Positions 1 to 9,125 of a stretch of 64,000 bases of DNA are shown here, in pieces. The notes under the pieces are model-generated. The model saw only the letters and a program-made list of their open reading frames with translations, searched no databases and had not been told where the DNA came from. Location: assembly GCF_002251385.1 (NCBI RefSeq), contig NZ_NPJJ01000018.1, positions 124,001 through 188,000 on the forward strand, read 5' to 3'. This stretch comes from Prevotella sp. P5-108 (GTDB taxonomy: Bacteria > Bacteroidota > Bacteroidia > Bacteroidales > Bacteroidaceae). A program made the translations under genes and the position numbers. Every line of letters begins with the position of its first letter. Within the stretch, counting starts at the first letter, position 1.

Positions 1-1
1 C

Positions 2-625
2 AACGAGGACGCTGCCAAGCTGTCTGCCGACGAGCTGCTCTACTACGCTACTCTCGAGGAAGATGCTGCCAAGAAGGAAGAAATCTATGCCAAGACTGCT
101 CAGCTCTACACCAACGACTATCGTCCGCTGAACAACCAGGCTGTCATGGCATTCAACAGAGGCGACGAGGCCAAGGCCAAGGAACTGCTGGCACAGGCTA
201 TCACCAAGAGCAACAACGCTGCCGAGGCTAACGCCACACTGGGTCTGATTGCCCTCAAGAACGGCAACGTGGCAGAGGCTGAGAACCTCATCGCCAAGGC
301 TGCCGACGCCAACGCTCTCAACGAGGCTCTGGGCAATCTGAGCATCGCCAAGGGCAACTACGCTCAGGCTGAGGAGTACTTCAAGGACTCTTACAACAAC
401 AGCGCCGCTCTGGCTCAGCTGCTCAACAAGAACTATGCTGCTGCCAAGGCTACTCTGAACAATATCAAGAACCCCAACGGTCTTACCTCTTATCTGCACG
501 CCATCGTCAGCGCTCGTCAGGGCAACAAGTATGCTGCCAACTCCTACCTGAAGGAGGCTCTGCAGAAGGACCCAAGTCTGAAGGCTTATGCCGAGAATGA
601 CCTGGAGTTTACCAATATGAAATGA
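2..625 (+). CDS. TPR-repeat protein, C-terminal part (5' end outside window)
   Basis: The reading frame is open from the first base of the window and ends in TGA at 625, so only the last 207 residues are visible. They form helix-turn-helix repeats rich in Ala, Asn, Lys and Glu, for example NNAAEANATLGLIALKNGNV followed by similar units, which is the pattern of tetratricopeptide (TPR) repeats. TPR proteins of this kind are protein-interaction scaffolds; in Bacteroidetes many are periplasmic or outer-membrane associated. No signal sequence can be seen because the start is missing. The stop overlaps the next start codon by four bases (ATGA), so the two genes are probably translationally coupled. 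The specific function is unknown. Confidence 0.75.
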   Translation, partial: NEDAAKLSADELLYYATLEEDAAKKEEIYAKTAQLYTNDYRPLNNQAVMAFNRGDEAKAKELLAQAITKSNNAAEANATLGLIALKNGNVAEAENLIAKAADANALNEALGNLSIAKGNYAQAEEYFKDSYNNSAALAQLLNKNYAAAKATLNNIKNPNGLTSYLHAIVSARQGNKYAANSYLKEALQKDPSLKAYAENDLEFTNMK

Positions 626-1620
626 TAAACAGAACAACACTCTTTATACTGCTCACCTTAGTCCTTGCAGGGTGTGGCTCGGCTGGAGACCGATTCAAAA
701 TCGAAGGCCGACTACTCAACATGGACCAAGGTGAGTTTTACGTTTATAGCCCCGAGGGCGGCATCAACGGCATCGACACCATCCGTCTGCAAGGCGGACG
801 CATGAGCTACGAAGTGATGTGCACTGCTCCCACCACGCTGGTAATGGTTTTCCCCAACTTCTCCGAACAGCCCATCTTTGCCGAGCCCGGCAAGAGCGTC
901 AAGATAGAAGGCGACGCCTCGCATCTGAAAGAGATGAAGGTCAAAGGCACCAAGACCAACGAGCTGATGAACGACTTCAGAGAGCAGATAGCCACCGCCA
1001 ACCCGCCACAGGTGTTGGAACGCGCTGAGCAGTTCATAGGCGACCACCCCGAATCGGTGGTAAGCAACTATCTGCTGCGCCGCTACTTCATCTCCGGCGC
1101 CACGCCCGACTATGCCAAGGCGCTGCAGCTGTGTCGCACCATGCGCAAGGCTCAGCCCAAGAACGCGCTGCTGGCACACTATGAGCAGCAGCTCAAGCAG
1201 CTGTCGCGCGTGACGGTGGGCAAACGCCTGCCACGCTTCTCTACAGTCGATGTCGACAACAAGAAGATAGACAACGCTACCCTCGGCAAGGGGCTGGCCG
1301 TAATCATGGCCTATGCCACCTGGAGCTACGATGCCCAACGCATGCTGCAAGACATGCGCACGCTCGCCAAGAGCAGCAAGGGCAAACTGAAGATTATAGG
1401 ATTCTGCGTCGACCCCAACCGCAACCAATGCAGGGCCATCGCCAAGCGCGACTCGATACCCTGGCCCGTGATATGCGACGGCAAGATGCTCGAAAGCCCT
1501 ACTCTACACTCGCTCTCTCTCTTTGATATCCCCGACAACATACTGGTCAACAATGGCGTGGTGATAGCAAAGGGACTGACCAACGACGAACTCAAACAGC
1601 GCATCGAGCGAATGCTCTGA
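622..1620 (+). CDS. Thioredoxin-like lipoprotein with DUF4369-type N-terminal domain
   Basis: A 332-residue protein with a lipoprotein signal (lipobox LVLAGC, Cys18). The region from about residue 25 to 110 resembles the DUF4369 domain found ahead of thioredoxin-like domains in Bacteroidetes. The C-terminal part from about residue 200 has the layout of an AhpC/TlpA-type thioredoxin fold, but where an active protein would carry WCxxC this one reads AYATWSYDAQ. No redox-active cysteine pair is present, so it may be a binding or structural member rather than an oxidoreductase. It starts inside the stop of the TPR gene. Family assignment is from sequence pattern; the role is inferred. Confidence 0.7.
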   Translation: MINRTTLFILLTLVLAGCGSAGDRFKIEGRLLNMDQGEFYVYSPEGGINGIDTIRLQGGRMSYEVMCTAPTTLVMVFPNFSEQPIFAEPGKSVKIEGDASHLKEMKVKGTKTNELMNDFREQIATANPPQVLERAEQFIGDHPESVVSNYLLRRYFISGATPDYAKALQLCRTMRKAQPKNALLAHYEQQLKQLSRVTVGKRLPRFSTVDVDNKKIDNATLGKGLAVIMAYATWSYDAQRMLQDMRTLAKSSKGKLKIIGFCVDPNRNQCRAIAKRDSIPWPVICDGKMLESPTLHSLSLFDIPDNILVNNGVVIAKGLTNDELKQRIERML

Positions 1621-1679
1621 TGCGCCGTTTTTTTATAACATCCACACTGTCATCTACCGCTTAAATCAATAACACTATT

Positions 1680-3227
1680 ATGCTGGTCAAAACCTATTGT
1701 GCTGCCGTCAACGGCATGGAAGTCACCACTATCACCGTAGAAGTCAACGTAACGCGAGGTGTGATGTATCATCTCACCGGACTGGGCGACTCGGCGGTGA
1801 AGGAGGGCAAAGACCGTATCGCCGCCGCACTGCAGAACAACGGCTACAAGTTTCCGATAGCCGACCTCACCATCAACCTCGCTCCCGCCGACCTGCGCAA
1901 GGAGGGCAGCAGTTTCGACCTGCCTCTGGCTATCGGCATACTGGCTGCCAGCGGAGGCATAGAGAGCCACTGCCTGGACCAGTATATGATGGTAGGCGAG
2001 CTGAGTCTCGACGGCCATCTGCAGCCCATCAAGGGCGCCCTGCCCATAGCCATCCGCGCCCGTGCCGAGAAGTTCAAAGGCCTCATCGTGCCACGGCAGA
2101 ACGTGATGGAGGCAGCCGTGGTCAACAACCTCGAGGTCTATGGTATGGACACCATCATGGACGTCATCCAGCTCGTCACCGGGCTGAAGGACTTTGACCC
2201 CACCGTCATCGACACACGCAAGAAATTCTATGAAAGCCAGTACCAGTTTGACATCGACTTTGCCGATGTGCGCGGACAGGAGAACGTGAAGCGCGCTCTC
2301 GAAGTGGCAGCGGCAGGCTCTCACAACGTGATACTCATCGGGCCTCCCGGCTCGGGCAAGTCTATGATGGCCAAGCGTTTCCCTACCATCATGCCGCCAC
2401 TCACGCTGGCAGAGAGTCTGGAGACCACGCAGATACACTCCATCGCCGGCAAGCTGGGCGGCAACACGTCGCTCATCACCCAGCGCCCCTTCCGCAGTCC
2501 GCACCACACCATCTCCGAGGTGGCACTCGTGGGCGGCGGCTCCAACCCCATGCCCGGCGAGATAAGCCTGGCCCACAATGGTGTGCTCTTTGCCGACGAG
2601 TTGCCCGAGTTCAACAAGCACACCCTCGAGGTGCTGCGCCAGCCGCTCGAGGACAACCGCATCACCATCAGCCGTGCCAAATACAGCATCGAATATCCCT
2701 GCAATTTCCAGTTTATCGCCTCGATGAACCCCTGTCCCTGCGGATATTACGGCGACCCCACTCACCACTGTGTCTGCAGCCCAGGGCAGATAACCAAGTA
2801 TCTCGGCCGCATCAGCGGTCCGCTGCTCGACCGCATCGACATCCAGTGCGAGATTACGCCCGTACCCTTCAAGGACATCTCCAAGGTGGAGCCGGGCGAA
2901 CCCAGCGCCGTCATCCGCGAACGCGTCATCAAGGCCCGCGACATCCAGACCGCTCGCTACAAGGACTTCAAGGGCATCCACTGCAATGCCCAAATGACCG
3001 AGCGCATGATACACCAGTTTGCCGAGCCCGATGAAGCCTCCATCGCACTCCTGCGCACCGCCATGGAGCGTCTCTCCCTCTCCGCCCGCGCCTACAACCG
3101 CATCCTCAAAGTAGCCCGCACCATCGCCGACCTCGATGGCTCCGAACGTGTAGAGGTACAGCACATCAGCGAAGCCATCGGATACCGCAACCTGGACCGT
3201 GGCGATTGGGCTGAGAGAGGACTGTAA
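1680..3227 (+). CDS. comM: YifB/ComM family Mg-chelatase-like AAA+ ATPase
   Basis: A full-length 515-residue member of the YifB/ComM family. Residues 1-170 form the Lon-protease-like (ChlI) fold; Walker A GPPGSGKS lies at about 221-228; Walker B VLFADELPEF lies near 300; a cysteine-rich stretch CPCGYYGDPTHHC follows; and the Mg_chelatase_C domain ends with GYRNLDRGDWAERGL. In naturally transformable bacteria ComM is a hexameric helicase that promotes branch migration during integration of donor DNA. The gene is intact, yet three partial copies of its 3' end lie downstream at 4.44, 5.13 and 10.1 kb, so its tail has probably been exchanged during insertions. comM is a known integration target in other bacteria. 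Confidence 0.93.
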   Translation: MLVKTYCAAVNGMEVTTITVEVNVTRGVMYHLTGLGDSAVKEGKDRIAAALQNNGYKFPIADLTINLAPADLRKEGSSFDLPLAIGILAASGGIESHCLDQYMMVGELSLDGHLQPIKGALPIAIRARAEKFKGLIVPRQNVMEAAVVNNLEVYGMDTIMDVIQLVTGLKDFDPTVIDTRKKFYESQYQFDIDFADVRGQENVKRALEVAAAGSHNVILIGPPGSGKSMMAKRFPTIMPPLTLAESLETTQIHSIAGKLGGNTSLITQRPFRSPHHTISEVALVGGGSNPMPGEISLAHNGVLFADELPEFNKHTLEVLRQPLEDNRITISRAKYSIEYPCNFQFIASMNPCPCGYYGDPTHHCVCSPGQITKYLGRISGPLLDRIDIQCEITPVPFKDISKVEPGEPSAVIRERVIKARDIQTARYKDFKGIHCNAQMTERMIHQFAEPDEASIALLRTAMERLSLSARAYNRILKVARTIADLDGSERVEVQHISEAIGYRNLDRGDWAERGL

Positions 3228-3342
3228 ACTGACAATAACAAGTTTGAGAGTCCACTATAAGAAAAGAACTAATTGAGAAATATCACCATTCAATGACAAC
3301 AGTTTCAGAATTGTTGTATCGTGAAATTGATAACACCTAATA

Positions 3343-4404
3343 ATGTATAAGATGGAAAAAAAACTTATCTTCTCATGGGCAGAAAATGCAGATGGAAAAA
3401 TTGTGCATGTTGACGAGGTGCCAAGAGGCCTCCAGTGTGGTTGCAGTTGTCCTCATTGTCATGAAAGGCTAATGGCTCGGCATGGTGATGTTAGAGAACA
3501 TGGATTCGCTCATCATAGTGATAACCGTGGAGCAAACCTTGAGATTTGTTACATGGTCACCTTGTATAAATTAGCAGAGCAGATTGTTCAAACAAAGAAG
3601 AGAATTTATGCTCCTTCTTATTATGATATCTTCCATCCCAAACATATAGAATTTGTTAGTGTCAAGATTGATAGTAGTTACGAAAGGGAGGATAAACAAC
3701 CTGATGTAATAGCAACGACATCGGAAGGTAAGCAATTCATGATAGAGTTTACATTTAAAGATAAAGTTAAGCACAAACAAGTTATTGATTATAATAATCT
3801 TACATGTCTCGAAATTAATTTGTCTAACCAAACCCTTGAGTCTTTAGAAGATTTTCTTCTTACAACAGAAGACGATAGAAAATGGATAAATAATGAGACT
3901 TACTTTAACAGTATTGAAGAGAGATATGCCAAGGCAAACAAGAAAGTTAGAGTAGTTGAAGTATCAGAATGTGATATTTGCCCAATAAGTAATAACTGCT
4001 GTGGCGTTAGGAAGAAAGATGCTTCGTCTCCACTTACTCTAAAGAACAATGATAGACAATATCGAATTTGCAAACCTGATGAGAAAGAACTGCGAATAAA
4101 AAATGAAGAGGAAGATGAAAGGCAAGCTACATTAATACGTAGGCGCAAAGAAGAACAAAAACAAAAAGAATACTTGAGAAGACAGCAAACCAAATGTGAA
4201 CAACGGCAACATATATTAGACGAACAAGAAAGTTCACAAGATTCTTCTGAAAGGAGTTGTTTCGATTGTACCACTAATCTCTCATGGCTTAATAGAAATG
4301 ATGGAATTGCTCATTGTGGAGCCTTTAAGAGTATGGGAGTTCCTCAAAACACCCCACCATCATACGCACAAACATGCAAGAATTTCAAAAGAAAAGCAAA
4401 GTAA
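3343..4404 (+). CDS. CoiA-like nuclease-domain protein (accessory cargo)
   Basis: A 353-residue protein clearly AT-richer than comM, which suggests transfer. The N-terminus has a zinc-finger-like CSCPHCHERL followed by HGFAHHSD, the arrangement of competence CoiA-like proteins. A putative PD-(D/E)xK nuclease core follows: PDVIATTSEG then FMIEFTFKDK. A charged Glu/Arg/Lys coiled-coil lies around 250-300, and a second Cys cluster (CFDCTTNLSW, HCGAF, QTCKNF) ends the protein. CoiA-family proteins act on DNA during competence, but relatives also occur in mobile islands. The start could also be the Met at 3352. It lies between intact comM and the first displaced comM tail. Nuclease activity is inferred from motifs. 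Confidence 0.6.
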   Translation: MYKMEKKLIFSWAENADGKIVHVDEVPRGLQCGCSCPHCHERLMARHGDVREHGFAHHSDNRGANLEICYMVTLYKLAEQIVQTKKRIYAPSYYDIFHPKHIEFVSVKIDSSYEREDKQPDVIATTSEGKQFMIEFTFKDKVKHKQVIDYNNLTCLEINLSNQTLESLEDFLLTTEDDRKWINNETYFNSIEERYAKANKKVRVVEVSECDICPISNNCCGVRKKDASSPLTLKNNDRQYRICKPDEKELRIKNEEEDERQATLIRRRKEEQKQKEYLRRQQTKCEQRQHILDEQESSQDSSERSCFDCTTNLSWLNRNDGIAHCGAFKSMGVPQNTPPSYAQTCKNFKRKAK

Positions 4405-4439
4405 TTATTATGATTTAATCGAATTATATAAATTAGTGG

Positions 4440-4488
4440 GCGAGGCTATTTGTTACCGTAGTCTTGACCGTGGCGACGGGGCAGAGAA
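4440..4488 (+). pseudogene. Displaced comM 3' tail, fragment 1 (about 50 bases)
   Basis: Read in frame this piece gives GEAICYRSLDRGDGAEN, which aligns with the last 17 or so residues of ComM (SEAIGYRNLDRGDWAER). Most differences at the base level are third-position or AT-shifting changes. It starts 36 bases after the CoiA-like gene and has no stop of its own. It is too short to be functional and is best read as a relic of a comM 3' end left behind an inserted gene. Confidence 0.75.
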
Positions 4489-4539
4489 TAAAAATAGTAT
4501 TGTCTCTATGATATTCTCTACAAAACATAAAAGGATTTC

Positions 4540-5106
4540 ATGACCACAATGAGAACGATAAAAATATTGTTGCTGCTTGTACTGACAACCTCACAATCAG
4601 CATTGGCATATAACCTGAAGATAGATACAGTGGTAGTAACTAACGACAGCTGCAGAACGCTTCAATTGATAGCTACAATTGATAACACTGACAATGAGGT
4701 TTTGTGGATATGGCTTGACAACAATGACTATGGGCGTGACCATAGAAAGGCCATTAGACGATATTTGATGAAGCGCAGAGGAGACTTCTCTATTTTTGAC
4801 ATCGGTGCCGACCCCAATATGATAGGGGATTGGTGGCATCCTTCTGCGCCGAAATACTGCTTTGTCAAATACTTGGAACCTGGCAAAACCTTCACAATTA
4901 TTTTCTATAATGAGAAGACATTGATGCCTGAACGCTGGAATAGCAAAAACATCATCAATGACATTAAGATTTTCAGTAATCGGCAAATCAACGAATACTG
5001 CCCAGGATTAGAGCAGCCATATAGTATTAAACGTATTTCATATCCACATAATGCTATTGCATTTCCAATAAATGCTGATAAATTATCCGATACAATATCA
5101 AAGTAG
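4540..5106 (+). CDS. Small secreted protein of unknown function (accessory cargo)
   Basis: A 188-residue protein with an apparent Sec signal peptide (hydrophobic core ILLLLVLTTSQSALA, cleavage probably near residue 23). The start at 4540 follows an AAAGGA motif; ATG at 4549 is an alternative. The mature part has a beta-rich look with conserved-looking aromatic patches (NEVLWIWLDNNDYG, WHPSAPKYCFVKYLEPGK). I do not recognise the family. It is AT-richer than the core genes and lies between two displaced comM tails, so it belongs to the accessory patchwork. Function not assigned. Confidence 0.6.
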   Translation: MTTMRTIKILLLLVLTTSQSALAYNLKIDTVVVTNDSCRTLQLIATIDNTDNEVLWIWLDNNDYGRDHRKAIRRYLMKRRGDFSIFDIGADPNMIGDWWHPSAPKYCFVKYLEPGKTFTIIFYNEKTLMPERWNSKNIINDIKIFSNRQINEYCPGLEQPYSIKRISYPHNAIAFPINADKLSDTISK

Positions 5107-5130
5107 CATAAAATATGCGGTCTGCATTTT

Positions 5131-5527
5131 CTTAGACCGCATAGACATACAGTGCGAGATAAGCCCCGTGCCGTTCAAAGACATATCAAAGGCGGCGCCA
5201 GGCGAGGCGAGTGCCACCATACGCCAGCGCGTCATCAAGGCACGCGACATACAGGCGGAGCGATATCGCACACACAAAGGCATACACTGCAACGCGCAGA
5301 TGACGGAGCGCATGATTCACCAATACGCCGAACCCGACAACACCGGGATGGACCTCCTACGCATGGCGATGGAGCGCTTCTCACTGTCTGCACGCGCCTA
5401 CAGTCGCATACTGAAGGTGGCGCGCACCATCGCCGACCTTGACGCCAGCGACAGCGTGCAGCAACACCACCTCGCCGAGGCTATAGGCTACCGCAACCTC
5501 GACCGTGGCGATTGGGCGGAGAGGTAG
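5131..5527 (+). pseudogene. Displaced comM 3' tail, fragment 2 (about 130 codons)
   Basis: From 5131 the frame reads LDRIDIQCEISPVPFKDISK and continues without interruption to GYRNLDRGDWAER and a stop at 5525-5527. This corresponds to the last 132 codons of ComM. The protein match is high, but codon use differs from intact comM (for example AGCCCCGTGCCG against ACGCCCGTACCC), so it came from a diverged allele or another lineage. The junction just upstream, TTTTCTTAGACCG, recurs at the start of fragment 3. No Walker motifs remain, so it is non-functional as an ATPase. Confidence 0.85.
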
Positions 5528-5570
5528 TCAGCTGAACCTTAAGGACCTCACGAACGTGCGTCCCCCCAGT

Positions 5571-7583
5571 CCGTCCGAAAACATTAGTTTGGGGAATATC
5601 ACAGAGGGCAGAGTCGCTATCGCAACTTCACCTAAACCCATCTAAGGGCATACAAGTTTTCATATTAAAATTTCAGTTTATGTTAAACAAATTGTCATAA
5701 GGGCCAAGAAAAGCCGATATGAGTAATAATTATGCGTGTTTTTCGATGGTAATAGTCTTTATATAAGAGATGCTATAAGTGCTGGCACCCCTTTGAGGGA
5801 TATGGCACGACGAAGGTTGTAAGATAGGCAGAATAGACCCATCTCAGCCATTACTTTCAGTTTGCCTTTCAGTAAAAAATAGTATTGTCCAAGTGCCCGC
5901 TTCATGGTTCCAAAAGGATGTTCGGAGAGACACTTACGATTATCCATCTTGTTCTGATCGAGATGCAAAATGTAACAAACAACTTTCTTTATAACCTTCG
6001 TTCTTGGAGGTTTCGGTTTGTCATCGTTCTCATCTTTAAGTTGCTTACGCTTTGCTTTGGTTGTTCTAATCAAGGTATCCTTACCAAAGTCAGCCTCCTT
6101 GAATTTCTGTACGGTACACTTACACTTGCATTTCTTGCAAGCGAGCTTGTTGCAGTATCGTATCATGCCGTTTCTCTTGGTTGACTTCTGTCTCAGTATT
6201 TCCCCTTGAGGACAATAGGCAAGGTTACGTTCGGCATCCCTTACAAAGTATCCCTCAAGAGCCTTAGCACGCATTTGTTCTGGTGTCATCTGAAGTACTG
6301 CAGAATCAGCCACATCAGATGAGTATTCCTTGATTTCTGCGATATGGACATCGGTTAGGATATCCTTGTATGTATCTGGGATAACACCTGCTTCAAGGCA
6401 AGCCTTCATATCTTCGGGCTTTGTGCTTGCCTTCTGTGCGTCAGTTATAGTCGCCTCATTGTAGTTAAACTGAACTTGCTCTGTGCATCCGCCATCACGC
6501 TGTATAACATTTGGTATAATACCATTAGCCAATGCATCAGCATGATCCTCAGGACATTCATATCCCTTATCTGCTGTAGTTTCAAGAACCTCTACGCCAT
6601 AATCGGCTTTCACCTCTGATGCAACGCTTGTAATTAGACCATAGTCGGTAGGACTGTCTGTTACTTGAAAGCCGGCTATCATGTGGCTTCCTGCATCAAC
6701 GGCGGTCTGCACATTATAGCCGACACAAAAGCCTTCGTTAGCTTTCATTAGTCGGGAGCCTGGGTCGGTTAGGGAAATCTGACTTTCGCCACTCTTTTCA
6801 AGAGTATCACAATAGCCCTCATAACGTTCCTTGCGCTCCTTACAAACATCGAGTTTACGTTGCAACTCGTCTTTTGAGAGCTTGCGCCCTTCTTCATGGT
6901 CGTATGCATCAAGCTCTTCCATGTAGATTGAAATATGCTCATCAAGACGCTTGATTCGATCATCGAGTTTGTTAAGAGTTAGGTTGTTGTCCTTGGCATT
7001 TACAGCCTTGAACTTGTTTCCGTCAATGGAGATATATGACTTGGAGAAGAGCTTCAGTCCCATGTAGAACTTGTTGAACTCCTTATATACTTTAGTTATA
7101 GCCTTTTTGTTATCCTTGCGGAAATCAGAGATTGTACGAAAGTCGGGAGTCAGCTTGTTAAGCAGCCACATAACCTCTACGTTACACTTGCATTCACGGG
7201 CTAGTTTACGAGAGGAACGTACCTGATAGAAGTAATCATAAATATAGAGTTTGAGCAGATCGCGAGGATCATATCCAGGAGTGCCAGTCTCAGCCGGAGT
7301 ACTGCGAATAAATTCAAGTTCATCCATTTTGAGGCTGTCAACGAAAGCATCAAACAAGCGAACCGGGGCGTCTGACTCTACATACTCGTCAATGCAATCT
7401 GGGAAAAGAACCCTCTGACGTCTATCTTGACCTTTTTTATATGCCATATTTTAGTGAATTATATACTATAAATATAAGCAAAATGATTGATTTTCAAGAA
7501 TATACAAAGTTAAAACAAATATAACAAGCATAATGAATAGTAACCATTATCAGCTGTTCACTATCCTAATAGGTTTTCGGACA
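5571..7583 (-). mobile_element. IS1182-family insertion sequence
   Basis: The element contains one full transposase gene on the minus strand. Short inverted ends GTCCGAAAAC at 5573-5582 and GTTTTCGGAC at 7573-7582 face each other outside the gene, which puts the element at about 2.0 kb. The string TCCCCCCA occurs just outside both ends (5561-5568 and 7587-7594), but it is low-complexity and is weak evidence for a target duplication. The exact ends are an estimate. Confidence 0.7.
5759..7447 (-). CDS. IS1182 family transposase
   Basis: A 562-residue DDE transposase. The N-terminal DUF772-like domain includes GTPGYDPRDLLKLYIYDYFY and an SRKLAREC motif. The catalytic region begins with the first acidic residue in SYISIDGNKFKAVNAK, continues through QTAVDAGSHMIAGFQVTDSP and TTADKGYECPEDHADAL, and reaches the glutamate in CLSEHPFGTMKRALGQ near the C-terminus. 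The length is normal for the family and the frame is unbroken, so the element may be active. It sits directly after comM tail fragment 2. Confidence 0.92.
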   Translation of the reverse strand: MAYKKGQDRRQRVLFPDCIDEYVESDAPVRLFDAFVDSLKMDELEFIRSTPAETGTPGYDPRDLLKLYIYDYFYQVRSSRKLARECKCNVEVMWLLNKLTPDFRTISDFRKDNKKAITKVYKEFNKFYMGLKLFSKSYISIDGNKFKAVNAKDNNLTLNKLDDRIKRLDEHISIYMEELDAYDHEEGRKLSKDELQRKLDVCKERKERYEGYCDTLEKSGESQISLTDPGSRLMKANEGFCVGYNVQTAVDAGSHMIAGFQVTDSPTDYGLITSVASEVKADYGVEVLETTADKGYECPEDHADALANGIIPNVIQRDGGCTEQVQFNYNEATITDAQKASTKPEDMKACLEAGVIPDTYKDILTDVHIAEIKEYSSDVADSAVLQMTPEQMRAKALEGYFVRDAERNLAYCPQGEILRQKSTKRNGMIRYCNKLACKKCKCKCTVQKFKEADFGKDTLIRTTKAKRKQLKDENDDKPKPPRTKVIKKVVCYILHLDQNKMDNRKCLSEHPFGTMKRALGQYYFLLKGKLKVMAEMGLFCLSYNLRRAISLKGVPALIASLI

Positions 7584-7775
7584 GCCTCCCCCCAAAAAAA
7601 CTTTGTGATGCCACGATGCTTCCCTTAGCAAGGATAAAGAATAATCACTATAAAACAGTAAAATTTACAAATTAAACGAGAATGATAGCCTCTCTATAAT
7701 TAGTCGAGCCTTAAAAACTTCGCACATGCGCGCATGTGAATGCATTATATGTGATAACCGACCATTGTCCCTCTG

Positions 7776-8140
7776 TCATGAGCCTCCTAATGACCCATTT
7801 GAAAAGGCACAAAAGAGCCTCATGGCTCTTTTGAGGTTATATGCGGCAGCAGCGAGCATGACATTTATAGAGTCTCCGAAAAGACCCTTGTAGAAGTTCC
7901 GTCCCAGACGATGGTCGCTCTTGCGTCCATGACCGTCCTTTCCCTTATTCCTGTCATCCTCCTCCTTCTTCTTGTCCTCCATGGCAAGATTGATGTGGAT
8001 GCTTTCCTTGAGGATAAGCTCCACGCCCTCCTCTCCGATACGGTGACGGAAATGTACAAGCTCGGATGAGGCGCAAGGTGCAGATATACTGAAAGCCTCA
8101 AGACCGCAAAAGTACTGATAGTAGGCAGACAGGTAATAAT
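7776..8140 (-). pseudogene. IS5-family transposase remnant with internal deletion
   Basis: On the minus strand the frame reads YQYFCGLEAF, then SSELVHFRHRIGEEGVELI, then jumps to KSDHRLGRNFYKGLFGDS and INVMLAAAAYNLKRAMR. The first block is typical of the N-terminal third of an IS5-family transposase and the second of its C-terminus. The catalytic centre is missing. About 120 codons remain of a usual 400 or more. No start codon is credible. It is a dead copy between the IS1182 element and an integrase remnant. Confidence 0.75.
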
Positions 8141-8159
8141 CCCTCTAAACCCATCGGCT

Positions 8160-8468
8160 TTGCATTGGTTACCTGAGCGAAACGGATGCAAGCCGAGCCA
8201 AAAGGTGTTTGAACTGACTATATTGGGAGTATGTAACAGGTATCTTAAAAAAATGACTGCGGATGCAGAGATTACGAAAAATGTCAGTTTCCATACGAGC
8301 CGTCACACATTTGCCGTGCTGACACTGGCTGCCGGAAGTGACTTGTACACAGTAGGCAAGTTGCTCGGACATACGAGCATAAATTCAACACAGGTGTATG
8401 CCGATGTGGTTATGGAAACAAAGGTTGAAGCCATTAGCCGAATTTCAAATTATTTTTCTAACTTGTAA
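8160..8468 (+). pseudogene. Tyrosine recombinase/integrase, C-terminal remnant
   Basis: About 100 codons encode the catalytic end of a phage-type integrase: the H-x-x-R box in VSFHTSRHTFAVLTLAAGSD, the histidine of KLLGHTS, and the nucleophile tyrosine in TQVYADVV. The N-terminal arm-binding and core-binding domains are gone and the fragment has no good start. In Bacteroidetes such integrases drive integrative conjugative elements, so this probably marks the decayed end of one. It reads toward the queD-fur pair that follows on the other strand. Confidence 0.8.
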
Positions 8469-8553
8469 AATACGAGGCTGCGCCGTAAACCTTAATTACA
8501 ACACAGCCCCATATTTTCATCATTACTTTATTTTATATGCAGCTTTACGTGGA

Positions 8554-9120
8554 TTATTTTTTCCGATAACCACATTTTGGGCATACTCCATCCGCATTGA
8601 GGGCGACACCGCAAAGAGGACAGCGGTCGATGTTATTCTTTGTGGTAAACTCGGCAGACCCGGCATTCACACCGCTTGTGAAAGTGATTTTAACGATGTT
8701 CAGTTTGTCTTTCAACAAGTCATATACAATCTTAATCATACCTTCCACTGTCATGGTTTCTTTGGTAACAACCAGACGGGCATCGGGGTAAGCCGTTGCC
8801 AATTCGGTCTTGAAGGCCTCTCCTTTCATTTTGTTTTGCGGATGGCCGTTTTTGATGCCTTGCTTTTCATACACATCAAGAATGGCAGGAAGCAAAGGGT
8901 CATCTTCGCGGAGCACCAAGGCATGGTCAAAATTCTTCAACAGGCTCCATGCCACCTTTTGGATTTCATTACAAGGGTACACCATGTTTACACCTTCTTC
9001 AACCGTATCTTCCACCTCAATGGTCAGTGTGCCAGTGTGACCGTGAAGATACTGGGCTTCGCCTTGGAAGCCATAGAACCGATGTGCATACTGCAAATCG
9101 AAAGTCGTGATACTTCTCAT
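8554..9120 (-). CDS. queD: 6-pyruvoyl-tetrahydropterin synthase/QueD family protein with C-terminal zinc ribbon
   Basis: A 188-residue T-fold enzyme of the PTPS/6-carboxytetrahydropterin synthase family. Zinc-binding histidines are present in YAHRFYG and YLHGHTG. The usual catalytic cysteine between these motifs is not visible here (FYGFQGEAQYL). The C-terminus carries an added zinc ribbon, CPLCGVALNADGVCPKCGY. The classical role is conversion of dihydroneopterin triphosphate in queuosine or deazapurine synthesis. With the catalytic cysteine absent, the exact reaction is uncertain. It starts five bases after the stop of the Fur gene, so they form one operon. Gene symbol is by family only. Confidence 0.75.
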   Translation of the reverse strand: MRSITTFDLQYAHRFYGFQGEAQYLHGHTGTLTIEVEDTVEEGVNMVYPCNEIQKVAWSLLKNFDHALVLREDDPLLPAILDVYEKQGIKNGHPQNKMKGEAFKTELATAYPDARLVVTKETMTVEGMIKIVYDLLKDKLNIVKITFTSGVNAGSAEFTTKNNIDRCPLCGVALNADGVCPKCGYRKK

Positions 9121-9125
9121 ACTTT

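Noticed and set aside
1650..3164. Long minus-strand ORF of 504 codons over comM
   Set aside because: It is a shadow of the GC-rich comM gene; the product has no recognisable domain and comM is a clear match on the other strand.
5561..7594. TCCCCCCA as an 8-bp target duplication of the IS1182 element
   Set aside because: It is a low-complexity C-run and does not abut the inverted ends exactly, so it may be coincidence.
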